This document shows positions 35,482 through 43,594 of a DNA stretch of 64,000 bases, piece by piece. The notes beneath the pieces are model-generated. The model was not told the DNA's origin and did not search any database. It worked only from the letters and a program-made list of their open reading frames with translations. Location: the NCBI GenBank assembly GCA_963838805.1, contig CAWISK010000010.1:496001-560000 (forward strand), in the 5' to 3' direction. The position numbers and the translations under genes were made by a program. The DNA is from CAVRQM01 sp963838805 (GTDB lineage: Bacteria > Pseudomonadota > Alphaproteobacteria > Acetobacterales > Acetobacteraceae). Each line of letters starts with the position of its first letter. The stretch's first letter is position 1.

Positions 35482-36756
35482 ATGCACCTCGCCGAACTCA
35501 AGGCAAAGACCCCCGCCGACCTGCTCAGCTTCGCCGAATCCCTGCAAATCGAGAACGCGTCGAGCCTGCGCAAGCAGGACATGATGTTCGCGATCCTGAA
35601 GAACCTCGCCGACAACGAGCAGGCGATCCACGGCGAGGGCACGCTGGAAATCCTGCCCGACGGGTTCGGGTTCCTGCGCAGCCCGGAAAGCAACTACCTG
35701 CCAGGCCCGGACGACATCTATGTGAGCCCGACCCAGGTGCGCCGCTTCGGCCTGCGCACCGGCGACAGCGTCGAGGGGCAGATCCGCGCACCCAAGGACG
35801 GCGAGCGGTATTTTGCGCTGCTCAAGGTCAACACGATCAATTTCGAGCCGCCCGATGCGGTGCGCCACCGCATCAACTTCGACAATTTGACACCGCTCTA
35901 CCCCGACGAGCGCCTCAAGCTCGAGATCGAGTACGCCGAGCCGCCGGCCAAGGGTCAGCAGCGCGACATGATCCCGCGCGTGATGGATCTGGTGGCACCC
36001 ATCGGCAAGGGCCAGCGCGCGCTCATCGTGGCGCCGCCCCGCACCGGCAAGACGATGATGCTGCAAAGCATCGCCCGCTCGATCACGGCGAACCATCCGG
36101 AAGCCTTCCTGATCGTGCTGCTGATCGACGAGCGGCCGGAGGAAGTGACCGACATGGCCCGCACGGTGAAGGGCGAGGTGATCGCCTCGACCTTCGACGA
36201 GCCGGCGACGCGGCACGTGCAGGTGACGGAGATGGTGCTGGAGAAGGCCAAGCGCCTGGTCGAGCACAAGCGCGACGTGATCATCCTGCTCGACAGCATC
36301 ACGCGCCTCGCGCGCGCCTACAACACCGTGGTCCCGAGCTCGGGCAAGGTGCTGACCGGCGGCGTGGACGCGAACGCGCTGCAGAAGCCCAAGCGCTTCT
36401 TCGGTGCCGCGCGCAACATCGAGGAGGGCGGCTCGCTCACCATGATCGCCACCGCGCTGATCGACACCGGCAGCCGCATGGACGAGGTGATCTTCGAGGA
36501 GTTCAAGGGCACCGGCAACAGCGAGCTGATCCTGGACCGCAAGCTGTCCGACAAGCGCACCTTCCCGGCCATCGACATCACCAAGAGCGGCACCCGCAAG
36601 GAGGAGCTGCTGGTGGATCGCGCCACGCTGTCGAAGATGTGGGTGCTGCGCCGCATCCTGAACCCGATGGGCACGATGGACGCGATGGATTTCCTGCTGG
36701 ACAAGCTGAAATACAGCAAGACCAACCAGGATTTCTTCGACGCGATGAATACCTGA
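35482..36756 (+). CDS. rho: Transcription termination factor Rho
   Basis: Hexameric RNA helicase that ends transcription of unstructured, C-rich transcripts. It has 424 residues. The N-terminal helix bundle (MHLAELKAKTPADLLSFAESL) is followed by the RNA-binding cold-shock-like domain with GFGFLRSPESNYLPGPDDIYVS. The ATPase has Walker A PPRTGKT (185-191), LLIDERPEEVTD and the Q-/R-loop region near VLTGGVDANALQKPKRFFGAARN. Intact. Part of the origin-proximal group with hemE. Confidence 0.97.
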   Translation: MHLAELKAKTPADLLSFAESLQIENASSLRKQDMMFAILKNLADNEQAIHGEGTLEILPDGFGFLRSPESNYLPGPDDIYVSPTQVRRFGLRTGDSVEGQIRAPKDGERYFALLKVNTINFEPPDAVRHRINFDNLTPLYPDERLKLEIEYAEPPAKGQQRDMIPRVMDLVAPIGKGQRALIVAPPRTGKTMMLQSIARSITANHPEAFLIVLLIDERPEEVTDMARTVKGEVIASTFDEPATRHVQVTEMVLEKAKRLVEHKRDVIILLDSITRLARAYNTVVPSSGKVLTGGVDANALQKPKRFFGAARNIEEGGSLTMIATALIDTGSRMDEVIFEEFKGTGNSELILDRKLSDKRTFPAIDITKSGTRKEELLVDRATLSKMWVLRRILNPMGTMDAMDFLLDKLKYSKTNQDFFDAMNT

Positions 36757-36861
36757 CCGGCTGGCGGCGATGCGTGTTGGATGCCGGCAGATCGATTCTG
36801 CTTGACGTCCTTTCCCAGCGGGGACATATATCGGCCAAGGATGTCCCAAAGGGAAAATATC

Positions 36862-37305
36862 ATGGCCAATTTCTCCAAGCCGACCCTGACCCGGATCGGC
36901 CGCATGCTGAACTCGGGCGATGCCAGCGATCCGGCGCCGCTGCTCAAGCTGGCCAAGGCCGGCGCCTTCGGGCGCAAGGCCATCTACAACTGGACACTGG
37001 CCGAGACCGATCCGCAGCACCGCACGATGCCGCGCCTGGCCAAGCGGATGGTCGCGACCCTGGCCTATTTCGCCGCGGCCGGGCTGCTGAACGACAAGCG
37101 TCTGGAAGAGATCGCAGCACTCGAGGCGGCGCTGGAAAGCGAGACGGCGTCCAACGCGGCACTGCGCCGGATGAAGCGCGCGCTGTCCGGCCCGAAGGGC
37201 GCTGTGAGCGTCGGCGAGACGGACGAGCACGATCTCGGCGATGACGAGGACGACGAGATCGGCCACGCCGTGAAGGCGACGCCGACAGCGCCCCACGCGA
37301 TATAG
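36862..37305 (+). CDS. Uncharacterised 147-residue protein with acidic tail
   Basis: Not recognised. ATG 36862 follows AAAGGGA with good spacing; an ATG at 36841 is in frame. The N-terminal half (FSKPTLTRIGRMLNSGDASDP, then LLKLAKAGAFGRKAIYNW) is basic and could bind nucleic acid. The middle is a helix with alternating charge. The tail DEHDLGDDEDDEIG is strongly acidic. It sits alone between rho and a convergent dioxygenase gene. A small nucleic-acid-binding or chaperone-like protein is a guess only. Confidence 0.6.
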   Translation: MANFSKPTLTRIGRMLNSGDASDPAPLLKLAKAGAFGRKAIYNWTLAETDPQHRTMPRLAKRMVATLAYFAAAGLLNDKRLEEIAALEAALESETASNAALRRMKRALSGPKGAVSVGETDEHDLGDDEDDEIGHAVKATPTAPHAI

Positions 37306-37342
37306 CGGCCGCTCCCCGCGCGCCGCGTTCTGCCGGCCGCGT

Positions 37343-38083
<741 letters not shown>

Positions 38084-38170
38084 GAGGCTAGCCGGATCAC
38101 AGCGCCTCCCGCGTGTCAATCGGCCCCAAAAGGGGGTGCGCGGCAAGGTGAGGCGGTCCATATTGGGCGG

Positions 38171-38380
38171 ATGATCACGCTTCTCACCATTCTCGTGATC
38201 CTGGCCATGCTGGGCACGCTCGGCGTGCTGTTCGCCGGCATGCTGGGTCTGGTGCGCGGCGGCGGCAGCGGCGACGAGGCGGCATCGCGGCGATCAAATG
38301 TGCTGATGCGATGGCGAATCATCTTGCAGGCGGTGGCGCTGCTGCTGTTCATTCTGCTGCTGTCGCTGCTGAAATCCTAG
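38171..38380 (+). CDS. Twin transmembrane helix small protein (HIG1 domain)
   Basis: A 69-residue inner-membrane protein with two helices (LLTILVILAMLGTLGVLFAGMLGLV and ILQAVALLLFILLLSLL). The basic linker between them ends SNVLMRWRIILQ. This is the alphaproteobacterial HIG1-like family; mitochondrial HIG1 proteins associate with cytochrome oxidase, so a respiratory link is plausible. It is divergent from the dioxygenase and 10 bases before the lipoprotein gene. Confidence 0.85.
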   Translation: MITLLTILVILAMLGTLGVLFAGMLGLVRGGGSGDEAASRRSNVLMRWRIILQAVALLLFILLLSLLKS

Positions 38381-38390
38381 GGAGGCCGTC

Positions 38391-38903
38391 GTGCGTGCCA
38401 GGATCATCGCCGCATGCGCGATCGCGGGGGCGCTGCTGCAGGGCTGTGCCCAGACCCCGCTCGGACCCACTGTCGCGGTAATGCCGAACCCGCGGAAAAC
38501 TTTTGACCAGTTCCAGGCCGACCAGGCGGTGTGCAAGGACTACGCCGCCTCGCAGGTGGCGGGGCAGGCGGAGCGGGCGAACACGCTGGGGGTGGGAACC
38601 GCGATACTCGGCACGGCGCTGGGCGCCGGTCTGGGGGCCGCGATCGGTGGCGGCCAGGGTGCCGGGATCGGTGCGGCGAGCGGCGCGCTGGGCGGCACGG
38701 CGCTCGGCGCCGGCGTTTCGGGCAATGCCCAGTGGAGCATCCAGCAGCAATACGACAACGCCTATGCGCAGTGCCAATACGCGAAGGGCAACCAGATTGC
38801 CCGGCCGCCGCCCCCGGTGATCGTCACCCCGCCGCCGGTGGTCGCCTATCCAGCGCCGGGCTATTACGGGCCTCCACCCGTCTACTACTCGCCCGGCTAC
38901 TGA
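38391..38903 (+). CDS. Glycine-zipper outer-membrane lipoprotein
   Basis: Predicted lipoprotein of 170 residues. GTG 38391 has GGGAGG five bases upstream. The signal peptide ends at lipobox LLQGC with Cys19. A glycine-zipper helix (GAGLGAAIGGGQGAGIGAASGALGG region) occupies residues 80-105. The C-terminus is proline/tyrosine-rich (PPPPVIVTPPPVV to YYSPGY). Glycine-zipper lipoproteins sit in the outer membrane and often have unknown structural roles. Confidence 0.8.
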   Translation: MRARIIAACAIAGALLQGCAQTPLGPTVAVMPNPRKTFDQFQADQAVCKDYAASQVAGQAERANTLGVGTAILGTALGAGLGAAIGGGQGAGIGAASGALGGTALGAGVSGNAQWSIQQQYDNAYAQCQYAKGNQIARPPPPVIVTPPPVVAYPAPGYYGPPPVYYSPGY

Positions 38904-38928
38904 CCGCGGCGGCCTTGTCGATGGCGGT

Positions 38929-38957
38929 TTGACACTGGCGAGGGCCGCCCCTTAACG
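38929..38957 (+). promoter_or_regulatory. Sigma-70-like promoter for etfBA
   Basis: A perfect -35 TTGACA (38929-38934), a 17-base spacer and TTAACG (38952-38957), about 70 bases before the etfB start. The -35 and spacing are ideal; the -10 is weak. Confidence 0.5.
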
Positions 38958-39027
38958 TCGCCGCGCGTTCATTGCATGTGCGAACGGGACCGGCGCGCCG
39001 CGCGGCCCAGGGTGTGGGTGCCAATCC

Positions 39028-39777
39028 ATGAAAATCCTCGTCCCGGTCAAGCGGGTGGTCGACTTCAACGTGAAGGTGCGCGTCAAGTCCGACGGGTCCG
39101 GCGTCGAGACGCAGGGCATCAAGATGTCCATGAACCCGTTCGACGAGATCGCCATCGAGGAGGCGATCCGGCTGCGCGAGAAGGGCATCGCCACGGAAAT
39201 CGTTGCCGTCTCGCTGGGGGTCGCGCAATGCGCCGAGACCATCCGCACGGCGCTGGCGATGGGTGCCGATCGCGGCATCCTGGTCGAGACCGATGCGGCG
39301 CTGGAGCCGCTCGCGGTCGCCAAGCTGCTGCGCGCCATCGTGCAGCGCGAGCAGCCGCGCCTCGTGATCCTCGGCAAGCAGGCGATCGACGACGACATGA
39401 ACGCCACGGGGCAGATGCTGGCGGCCCTGCTCGGCTGGCCGCAGGGCACGTTTGCCAGCAGGCTCGCGATCGAGGGCGACACGCTCAACGTCACCCGCGA
39501 GGTCGATGGTGGGCTCGAGACGGTGGCGCTGACCCTGCCCGCCATCGTCACCACCGATCTGCGGCTGAACGAGCCGCGCTATGCCTCGCTGCCGAACATC
39601 ATGAAGGCGCGCAAGAAGCCGATCGAGACGCTGAAGCCTGCCGATCTCGGCGTCGATCCGGCGCCGCGCCTCGTCGTGGTCAGCGTGGCCGAGCCGCCGA
39701 AGCGCAAGGCGGGCGCCCGCGTGGCGTCGGTCGCCGAACTCGTGGCCAAGCTCAAGACCGAAGCGAAGGTGATCTGA
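39028..39777 (+). CDS. etfB: Electron transfer flavoprotein beta subunit
   Basis: Beta subunit of the FAD/AMP heterodimer that passes electrons from acyl-CoA and other dehydrogenases to ETF-quinone oxidoreductase. It has 249 residues. The start MKILVPVKRVVDFNVKVRVK and SMNPFDEIAIEEAIRLREKG are diagnostic. The recognition loop region LPAIVTTDLRLNEPRYASLPNIMKARKKP contains the signature used to dock partner dehydrogenases. The stop overlaps the etfA start. Confidence 0.96.
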   Translation: MKILVPVKRVVDFNVKVRVKSDGSGVETQGIKMSMNPFDEIAIEEAIRLREKGIATEIVAVSLGVAQCAETIRTALAMGADRGILVETDAALEPLAVAKLLRAIVQREQPRLVILGKQAIDDDMNATGQMLAALLGWPQGTFASRLAIEGDTLNVTREVDGGLETVALTLPAIVTTDLRLNEPRYASLPNIMKARKKPIETLKPADLGVDPAPRLVVVSVAEPPKRKAGARVASVAELVAKLKTEAKVI

Positions 39778-40715
39778 TGGCCGTCCTCGTCCTGCTCGAC
39801 CATGACGGGCACACGATCAAGCAGCCTGCGCGTTCGGCCGTGGCCGCCGCCGGCAAGCTGGGGAGCGAGGTGCATGTCCTCGTCGCCGGCCACGGCGCGC
39901 GCGCGGCGGCGGAGGCGGCATCGCGCCTGCCGGGTGCCAGCCGCGTGCTGCTGGCCGATGGCGAGGCCTACGCGCACGCACTAGCCGAACCGCTGGCCGC
40001 CCTGCTGGTGGCGCTGGCGCCGGGCTACACGCACCTGCTGTCGGCCGCGACCGCCGCCGGCAAGAACGTGATGCCGCGTGCCGCCGCCCTGCTCGACGTG
40101 CAGCCGATCAGCGACATTTCGGGTGTCGTCGATGCCGACACCTTCATCCGGCCCATCTATGCCGGCAACGCGCTGGCCACCGTGCGCAGCAGCGACCGGA
40201 TCAAGGTCATCACCGTGCGCGCCGCGAGCTTCGATCCCGTGGCGGATTCGGGGGGATCGGCCGCCATCGACGCGGCGCCTGCGGTCGAGGCGCCGTCCAT
40301 CAGCCGCTTCGTCTCGGCGGAGCTCTCGCGCAGCGAGCGGCCGGAGCTGACGGCGGCGCGCGTCGTCGTCTCCGGCGGGCGCGGCATGGCGAGCGGCGAG
40401 AACTTCCACCTGCTCGACCCGATCGCGGACAAGCTGGGTGCTGCGGTCGGGGCCTCGCGGGCGGCGGTCGATGCCGGGTTCGTGCCGAACGACTACCAGG
40501 TGGGCCAGACCGGCAAGATCGTGGCGCCGGACCTGTACATGGCGATCGGCATTTCCGGCGCCATCCAGCATCTGGCCGGCATGAAGGACAGCAAGGTGAT
40601 CGTGGCGATCAACAAGGACGAGGAGGCGCCGATCTTCCAGGTCGCCGATTACGGGCTGGTGGCCGATTTGTTCGTGGCGCTGCCCGAACTCGCCGCCGAG
40701 CTGGCCCGCACATGA
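39777..40715 (+). CDS. etfA: Electron transfer flavoprotein alpha subunit
   Basis: FAD-binding subunit of ETF, 312 residues. The C-terminal FAD domain shows VVSGGRGM, DAGFVPNDYQVGQTGKIVAPDLY and GISGAIQHLAGMKDSKVIVAINKDEEAPIFQVADYGLVADL, the classical ETF-alpha signature. It overlaps etfB at ATGA-like TGATG and the downstream dehydrogenase by 4 bases. The three genes therefore form one operon for fatty-acid or branched-chain oxidation. Confidence 0.96.
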   Translation: MAVLVLLDHDGHTIKQPARSAVAAAGKLGSEVHVLVAGHGARAAAEAASRLPGASRVLLADGEAYAHALAEPLAALLVALAPGYTHLLSAATAAGKNVMPRAAALLDVQPISDISGVVDADTFIRPIYAGNALATVRSSDRIKVITVRAASFDPVADSGGSAAIDAAPAVEAPSISRFVSAELSRSERPELTAARVVVSGGRGMASGENFHLLDPIADKLGAAVGASRAAVDAGFVPNDYQVGQTGKIVAPDLYMAIGISGAIQHLAGMKDSKVIVAINKDEEAPIFQVADYGLVADLFVALPELAAELART

Positions 40716-41611
40716 GCGAGACCGCCGACCCGGTACCAAAGATCGAGCGGGTCGGCATCATCGGCGCCGGCCAGATGGGCAACGGCATCGCCCATGTCTG
40801 CGCCGTGGCCGGCATCTCGGTGGTGCTGTCCGACGCCCGCCCCGACGCGCTGGACCGGGCGCTCACCACCGTCGCGCGCAACATGGACCGGCAGGTGGCG
40901 AAGGGTTCGCTTTCGGCCGAGCAGAAGGGTGCCGCCCTGGCGCGCGTGCGCACCGCGACCGATTTCTCGGCGTTCGGCGAATGCGACCTGGTGATCGAGG
41001 CGGCAACCGAGAAGGAGGCGGTCAAGCGCGACATCTATCGCGCGCTGGTGCCGCACCTGAAGCCCGGCTGCATGCTGGCCTCGAACACCTCCTCGATCTC
41101 GATCACGCGCCTTGCGGCCAGTACCGACCGGCCGGAGCGGTTCATCGGCATGCATTTCATGAACCCGCCGCCGGTGATGAAGCTGGTCGAGCTGATTCGC
41201 GGCATCGCCACCGACGAGGCGACGTTCCGGTCCATCCAGGCCCTGGCCGAGCGCCTGGGCAAGACCACCGCCGTCAGCGAGGATTTCCCCGCCTTCATCG
41301 TCAACCGCATCCTGGCGCCGATGATCAACGAGGCGGTGTACGCGCTGCACGAAGGCGTGGGCTCGGTGGCCGCGATCGACACGGCCATGCGGCTCGGCGC
41401 CAATCATCCCATGGGACCGCTGGAGCTGGCCGACTTCATCGGTCTCGACACCTGCCTGTCGATCATGCAGGTGCTGCATGAGGGTCTGGCGGATACCAAG
41501 TACCGGCCCTGCCCGCTGCTGGTGAAATATGTCGAGGCGGGCTGGCTCGGACGCAAATCGGGGCGGGGCTTCTATGACTACGCCAGCAGCCCGCCGCGCC
41601 CGACCCGCTAG
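40712..41611 (+). CDS. 3-hydroxybutyryl-CoA dehydrogenase
   Basis: NAD(P)-dependent 3-hydroxyacyl-CoA dehydrogenase of 299 residues. The Rossmann motif is GIIGAGQMGNGIA (GxGxxG at 18-23). The catalytic His/Glu region is SNTSSISITRLA and GMHFMNPPPVMKLVEL. The C-terminal domain has EDFPAFIVNRILAPMINEA and GPLELADFIGLDT, ending GRKSGRGFYDY. Coupled to etfBA. It probably interconverts acetoacetyl- and 3-hydroxybutyryl-CoA in butyrate or polyhydroxybutyrate metabolism. Confidence 0.94.
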   Translation: MSETADPVPKIERVGIIGAGQMGNGIAHVCAVAGISVVLSDARPDALDRALTTVARNMDRQVAKGSLSAEQKGAALARVRTATDFSAFGECDLVIEAATEKEAVKRDIYRALVPHLKPGCMLASNTSSISITRLAASTDRPERFIGMHFMNPPPVMKLVELIRGIATDEATFRSIQALAERLGKTTAVSEDFPAFIVNRILAPMINEAVYALHEGVGSVAAIDTAMRLGANHPMGPLELADFIGLDTCLSIMQVLHEGLADTKYRPCPLLVKYVEAGWLGRKSGRGFYDYASSPPRPTR

Positions 41612-41622
41612 GGAAGGCGCGC

Positions 41623-42390
41623 ATGGACCAGGCGGCATTCGCTGTCGGACGCTCACCGCAAACCAGCATCCCCGAGCTGGCCGGCGAGGAGTACGGCGCG
41701 GTGCTGGGCCGGCTGCACGACTATCTTCGACCGGATACGTATCTGGAAATCGGCACGCAGGACGGCAAAAGCCTGCGCCCGGCACGCTGCCGTTCGGTGG
41801 CCGTGGATCCGGCATTCCGCCTCGCTGGCGACGTTCTCGGCAACAAGCCGAGCTGCCAGTTCTTCTGCATGACCAGCGATGCGTTTTTCGCGGAGTACGA
41901 TCCGGTAACGCTGCTGCGCGCCCCGATCGACCTCGCCTTCCTCGATGGCATGCACCTGTGGGAGTTCCTGCTGCGCGATTTCCTCAACGTCGAACGGTCG
42001 TGCCGGCGGAACTCGGTCGTGCTGCTGCACGATTGCATCCCGTCCGACATCTGCATGGCCGAACGCGACCAGGCCTCGGAACGCCGCAAGCTCGGCGCGC
42101 ATCCCGATTGGTGGACTGGCGACGTGTGGAAGACGGTACTGGCGCTGCGCCGCTACCGGCCGGATCTGATGCTGCACGCTTTCGATGCCCGGCCCACCGG
42201 CCTGATCGCCGTCACCAATCTGGACCCGTCCAGCACAGCGCTGGCCGACCGCTATTTCGAGATCGTGCGCGAGCTCGGGACGCTGTCTCTGGAGGAATAC
42301 GGCATCGAGCGCTACTGGCGCGAACTGGCCGTGCGATCTACCGGCGCGTTGCAGCGTCCGGACCAGTTCGCGGCGCTGTTCTGGCGTTGA
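41623..42390 (+). CDS. Methyltransferase-like protein of the glycosyltransferase locus
   Basis: A 255-residue protein with the order of a class I methyltransferase of the Methyltransf_24 type. DTYLEIGTQDGKSL (about 38-51) resembles a degenerate SAM loop. APIDLAFLDGMHLWEFLLRDFLN (about 105-127) and SVVLLHDCIPSD (about 136-147) match the later strands. The SAM loop is atypical (GTQDGKS), so catalytic activity is uncertain. It is followed by two glycosyltransferase genes in the same direction, so it may modify a glycan or its carrier. Confidence 0.65.
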   Translation: MDQAAFAVGRSPQTSIPELAGEEYGAVLGRLHDYLRPDTYLEIGTQDGKSLRPARCRSVAVDPAFRLAGDVLGNKPSCQFFCMTSDAFFAEYDPVTLLRAPIDLAFLDGMHLWEFLLRDFLNVERSCRRNSVVLLHDCIPSDICMAERDQASERRKLGAHPDWWTGDVWKTVLALRRYRPDLMLHAFDARPTGLIAVTNLDPSSTALADRYFEIVRELGTLSLEEYGIERYWRELAVRSTGALQRPDQFAALFWR

Positions 42391-42411
42391 GCCACGCGGG
42401 CGGCGGCTGAC

Positions 42412-43584
42412 GTGCCGCGTCTCGGCCTGCTGCACGCGCGCGACCTGCCGCAGGCGGCGAGTCTGGAGGGGCTGCGGGCGCAGCTTTCGGGAGACGCGCG
42501 CGAGGATCTCCGGTTCGTCCATGCTCCCGCAGGCGAGGTGGCGCAGACGCCGCAAGGGCTGATCCCCGGCGTCAACCTGTTCGGTCCGGGCCAGTCGCCG
42601 GCCATGACGGCGTCGCCCGGAGGCCTGGCGCCGGTGCGCGAGGCGACATCGGTGCTGCTGCATGACGCGCTGTTCGTGGCCCATTCCATGACCGTGGTCG
42701 ATCGGCACAACCGCCTGTTCCGCGACGGCCTCGACAATCTGGCCGACCCCGCCCTGCTGGCTGGCTGGGGCGAGCCCTGGGGACGCGACGCAGAAGGGGC
42801 GCTGTGCCTCGCCGACGGCTATCGTGGCCGGGCGCAGCACAGCGACTGCATCGCGCTGCCGATCTGCGGCATCGGCCTGCCGAACTATGGCCACTTCCTG
42901 TTCGACGGGCTGCCCTTGGTGCTGCTGCATGCACATGTTTTCGCCGACCTGCCGTGGCGGGTGGTGGGGCAGTCCTTGCGTCCCTGGCAAAGCGAGATCC
43001 TCGATGCGCTTGGCCTCGGCCATCGCTATGTCGATGCCGGCCCGCTCACCGTGTTCCGCCGCGTGCTGACCTCCACGCTGCTGTCGATGCACGTCTCGCA
43101 TCCCTCGCGCTTCATCCGCCCGCTGTTCGACCTGCTGCGCTTCCGCTTCGGCGCGCCGCCGCCGGGTTCGCCGCGCCGGGTGTTCCTGTCGCGCACCGGG
43201 CACGACGGAACACGCCGACTGCGCAATCGCGAGGCGGTCGAAGCGGCGGCACGAGCGCTGGGCTTCGCCGTCATCAACCCGGACCAGCTCGGTTTTGCCG
43301 CGCAGGCGGCGGTGATGGGGGCCGCGCGCGTCGTGGTGGGCGAGTCCGGCGCCGGCCTGGCCAATATCGGCTTCTGTCCACCCGGGGCGCTTGTGCTCGA
43401 ACTCCAGCCGGAGTGCTTACCCGATTTCTGGACCCGCGGGATGTGCTTCCACCTCGCGCATCGCTGGCACCTGTACCTGGCACGGGTCGATGCCCCGCCC
43501 GAGATGGCCGGACAGCCCTGCTCCTACGAAATCGATCCGCTCGACCTGATGACGACGGTCGCCAGGATCGAGGCGGCGGCGTAG
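42412..43584 (+). CDS. GT61 family (DUF563) glycosyltransferase
   Basis: Predicted glycosyltransferase of 390 residues from GTG 42412. The GT61 fold is recognised by LPNYGHFLFDGLPLVLLH near 160, RRVFLSRTG near 253, and the C-terminal block RVVVGESGAGLANIGFCPPGALVLELQP near 305. GT61 enzymes transfer pentoses or hexosamines onto polysaccharides or glycoproteins. It lies between a methyltransferase-like gene and a larger enzyme that contains another GT61 domain, so the locus likely builds a surface glycan. The donor sugar is unknown. Confidence 0.85.
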   Translation: MPRLGLLHARDLPQAASLEGLRAQLSGDAREDLRFVHAPAGEVAQTPQGLIPGVNLFGPGQSPAMTASPGGLAPVREATSVLLHDALFVAHSMTVVDRHNRLFRDGLDNLADPALLAGWGEPWGRDAEGALCLADGYRGRAQHSDCIALPICGIGLPNYGHFLFDGLPLVLLHAHVFADLPWRVVGQSLRPWQSEILDALGLGHRYVDAGPLTVFRRVLTSTLLSMHVSHPSRFIRPLFDLLRFRFGAPPPGSPRRVFLSRTGHDGTRRLRNREAVEAAARALGFAVINPDQLGFAAQAAVMGAARVVVGESGAGLANIGFCPPGALVLELQPECLPDFWTRGMCFHLAHRWHLYLARVDAPPEMAGQPCSYEIDPLDLMTTVARIEAAA

Positions 43585-43594
43585 GAAGCGAGGC

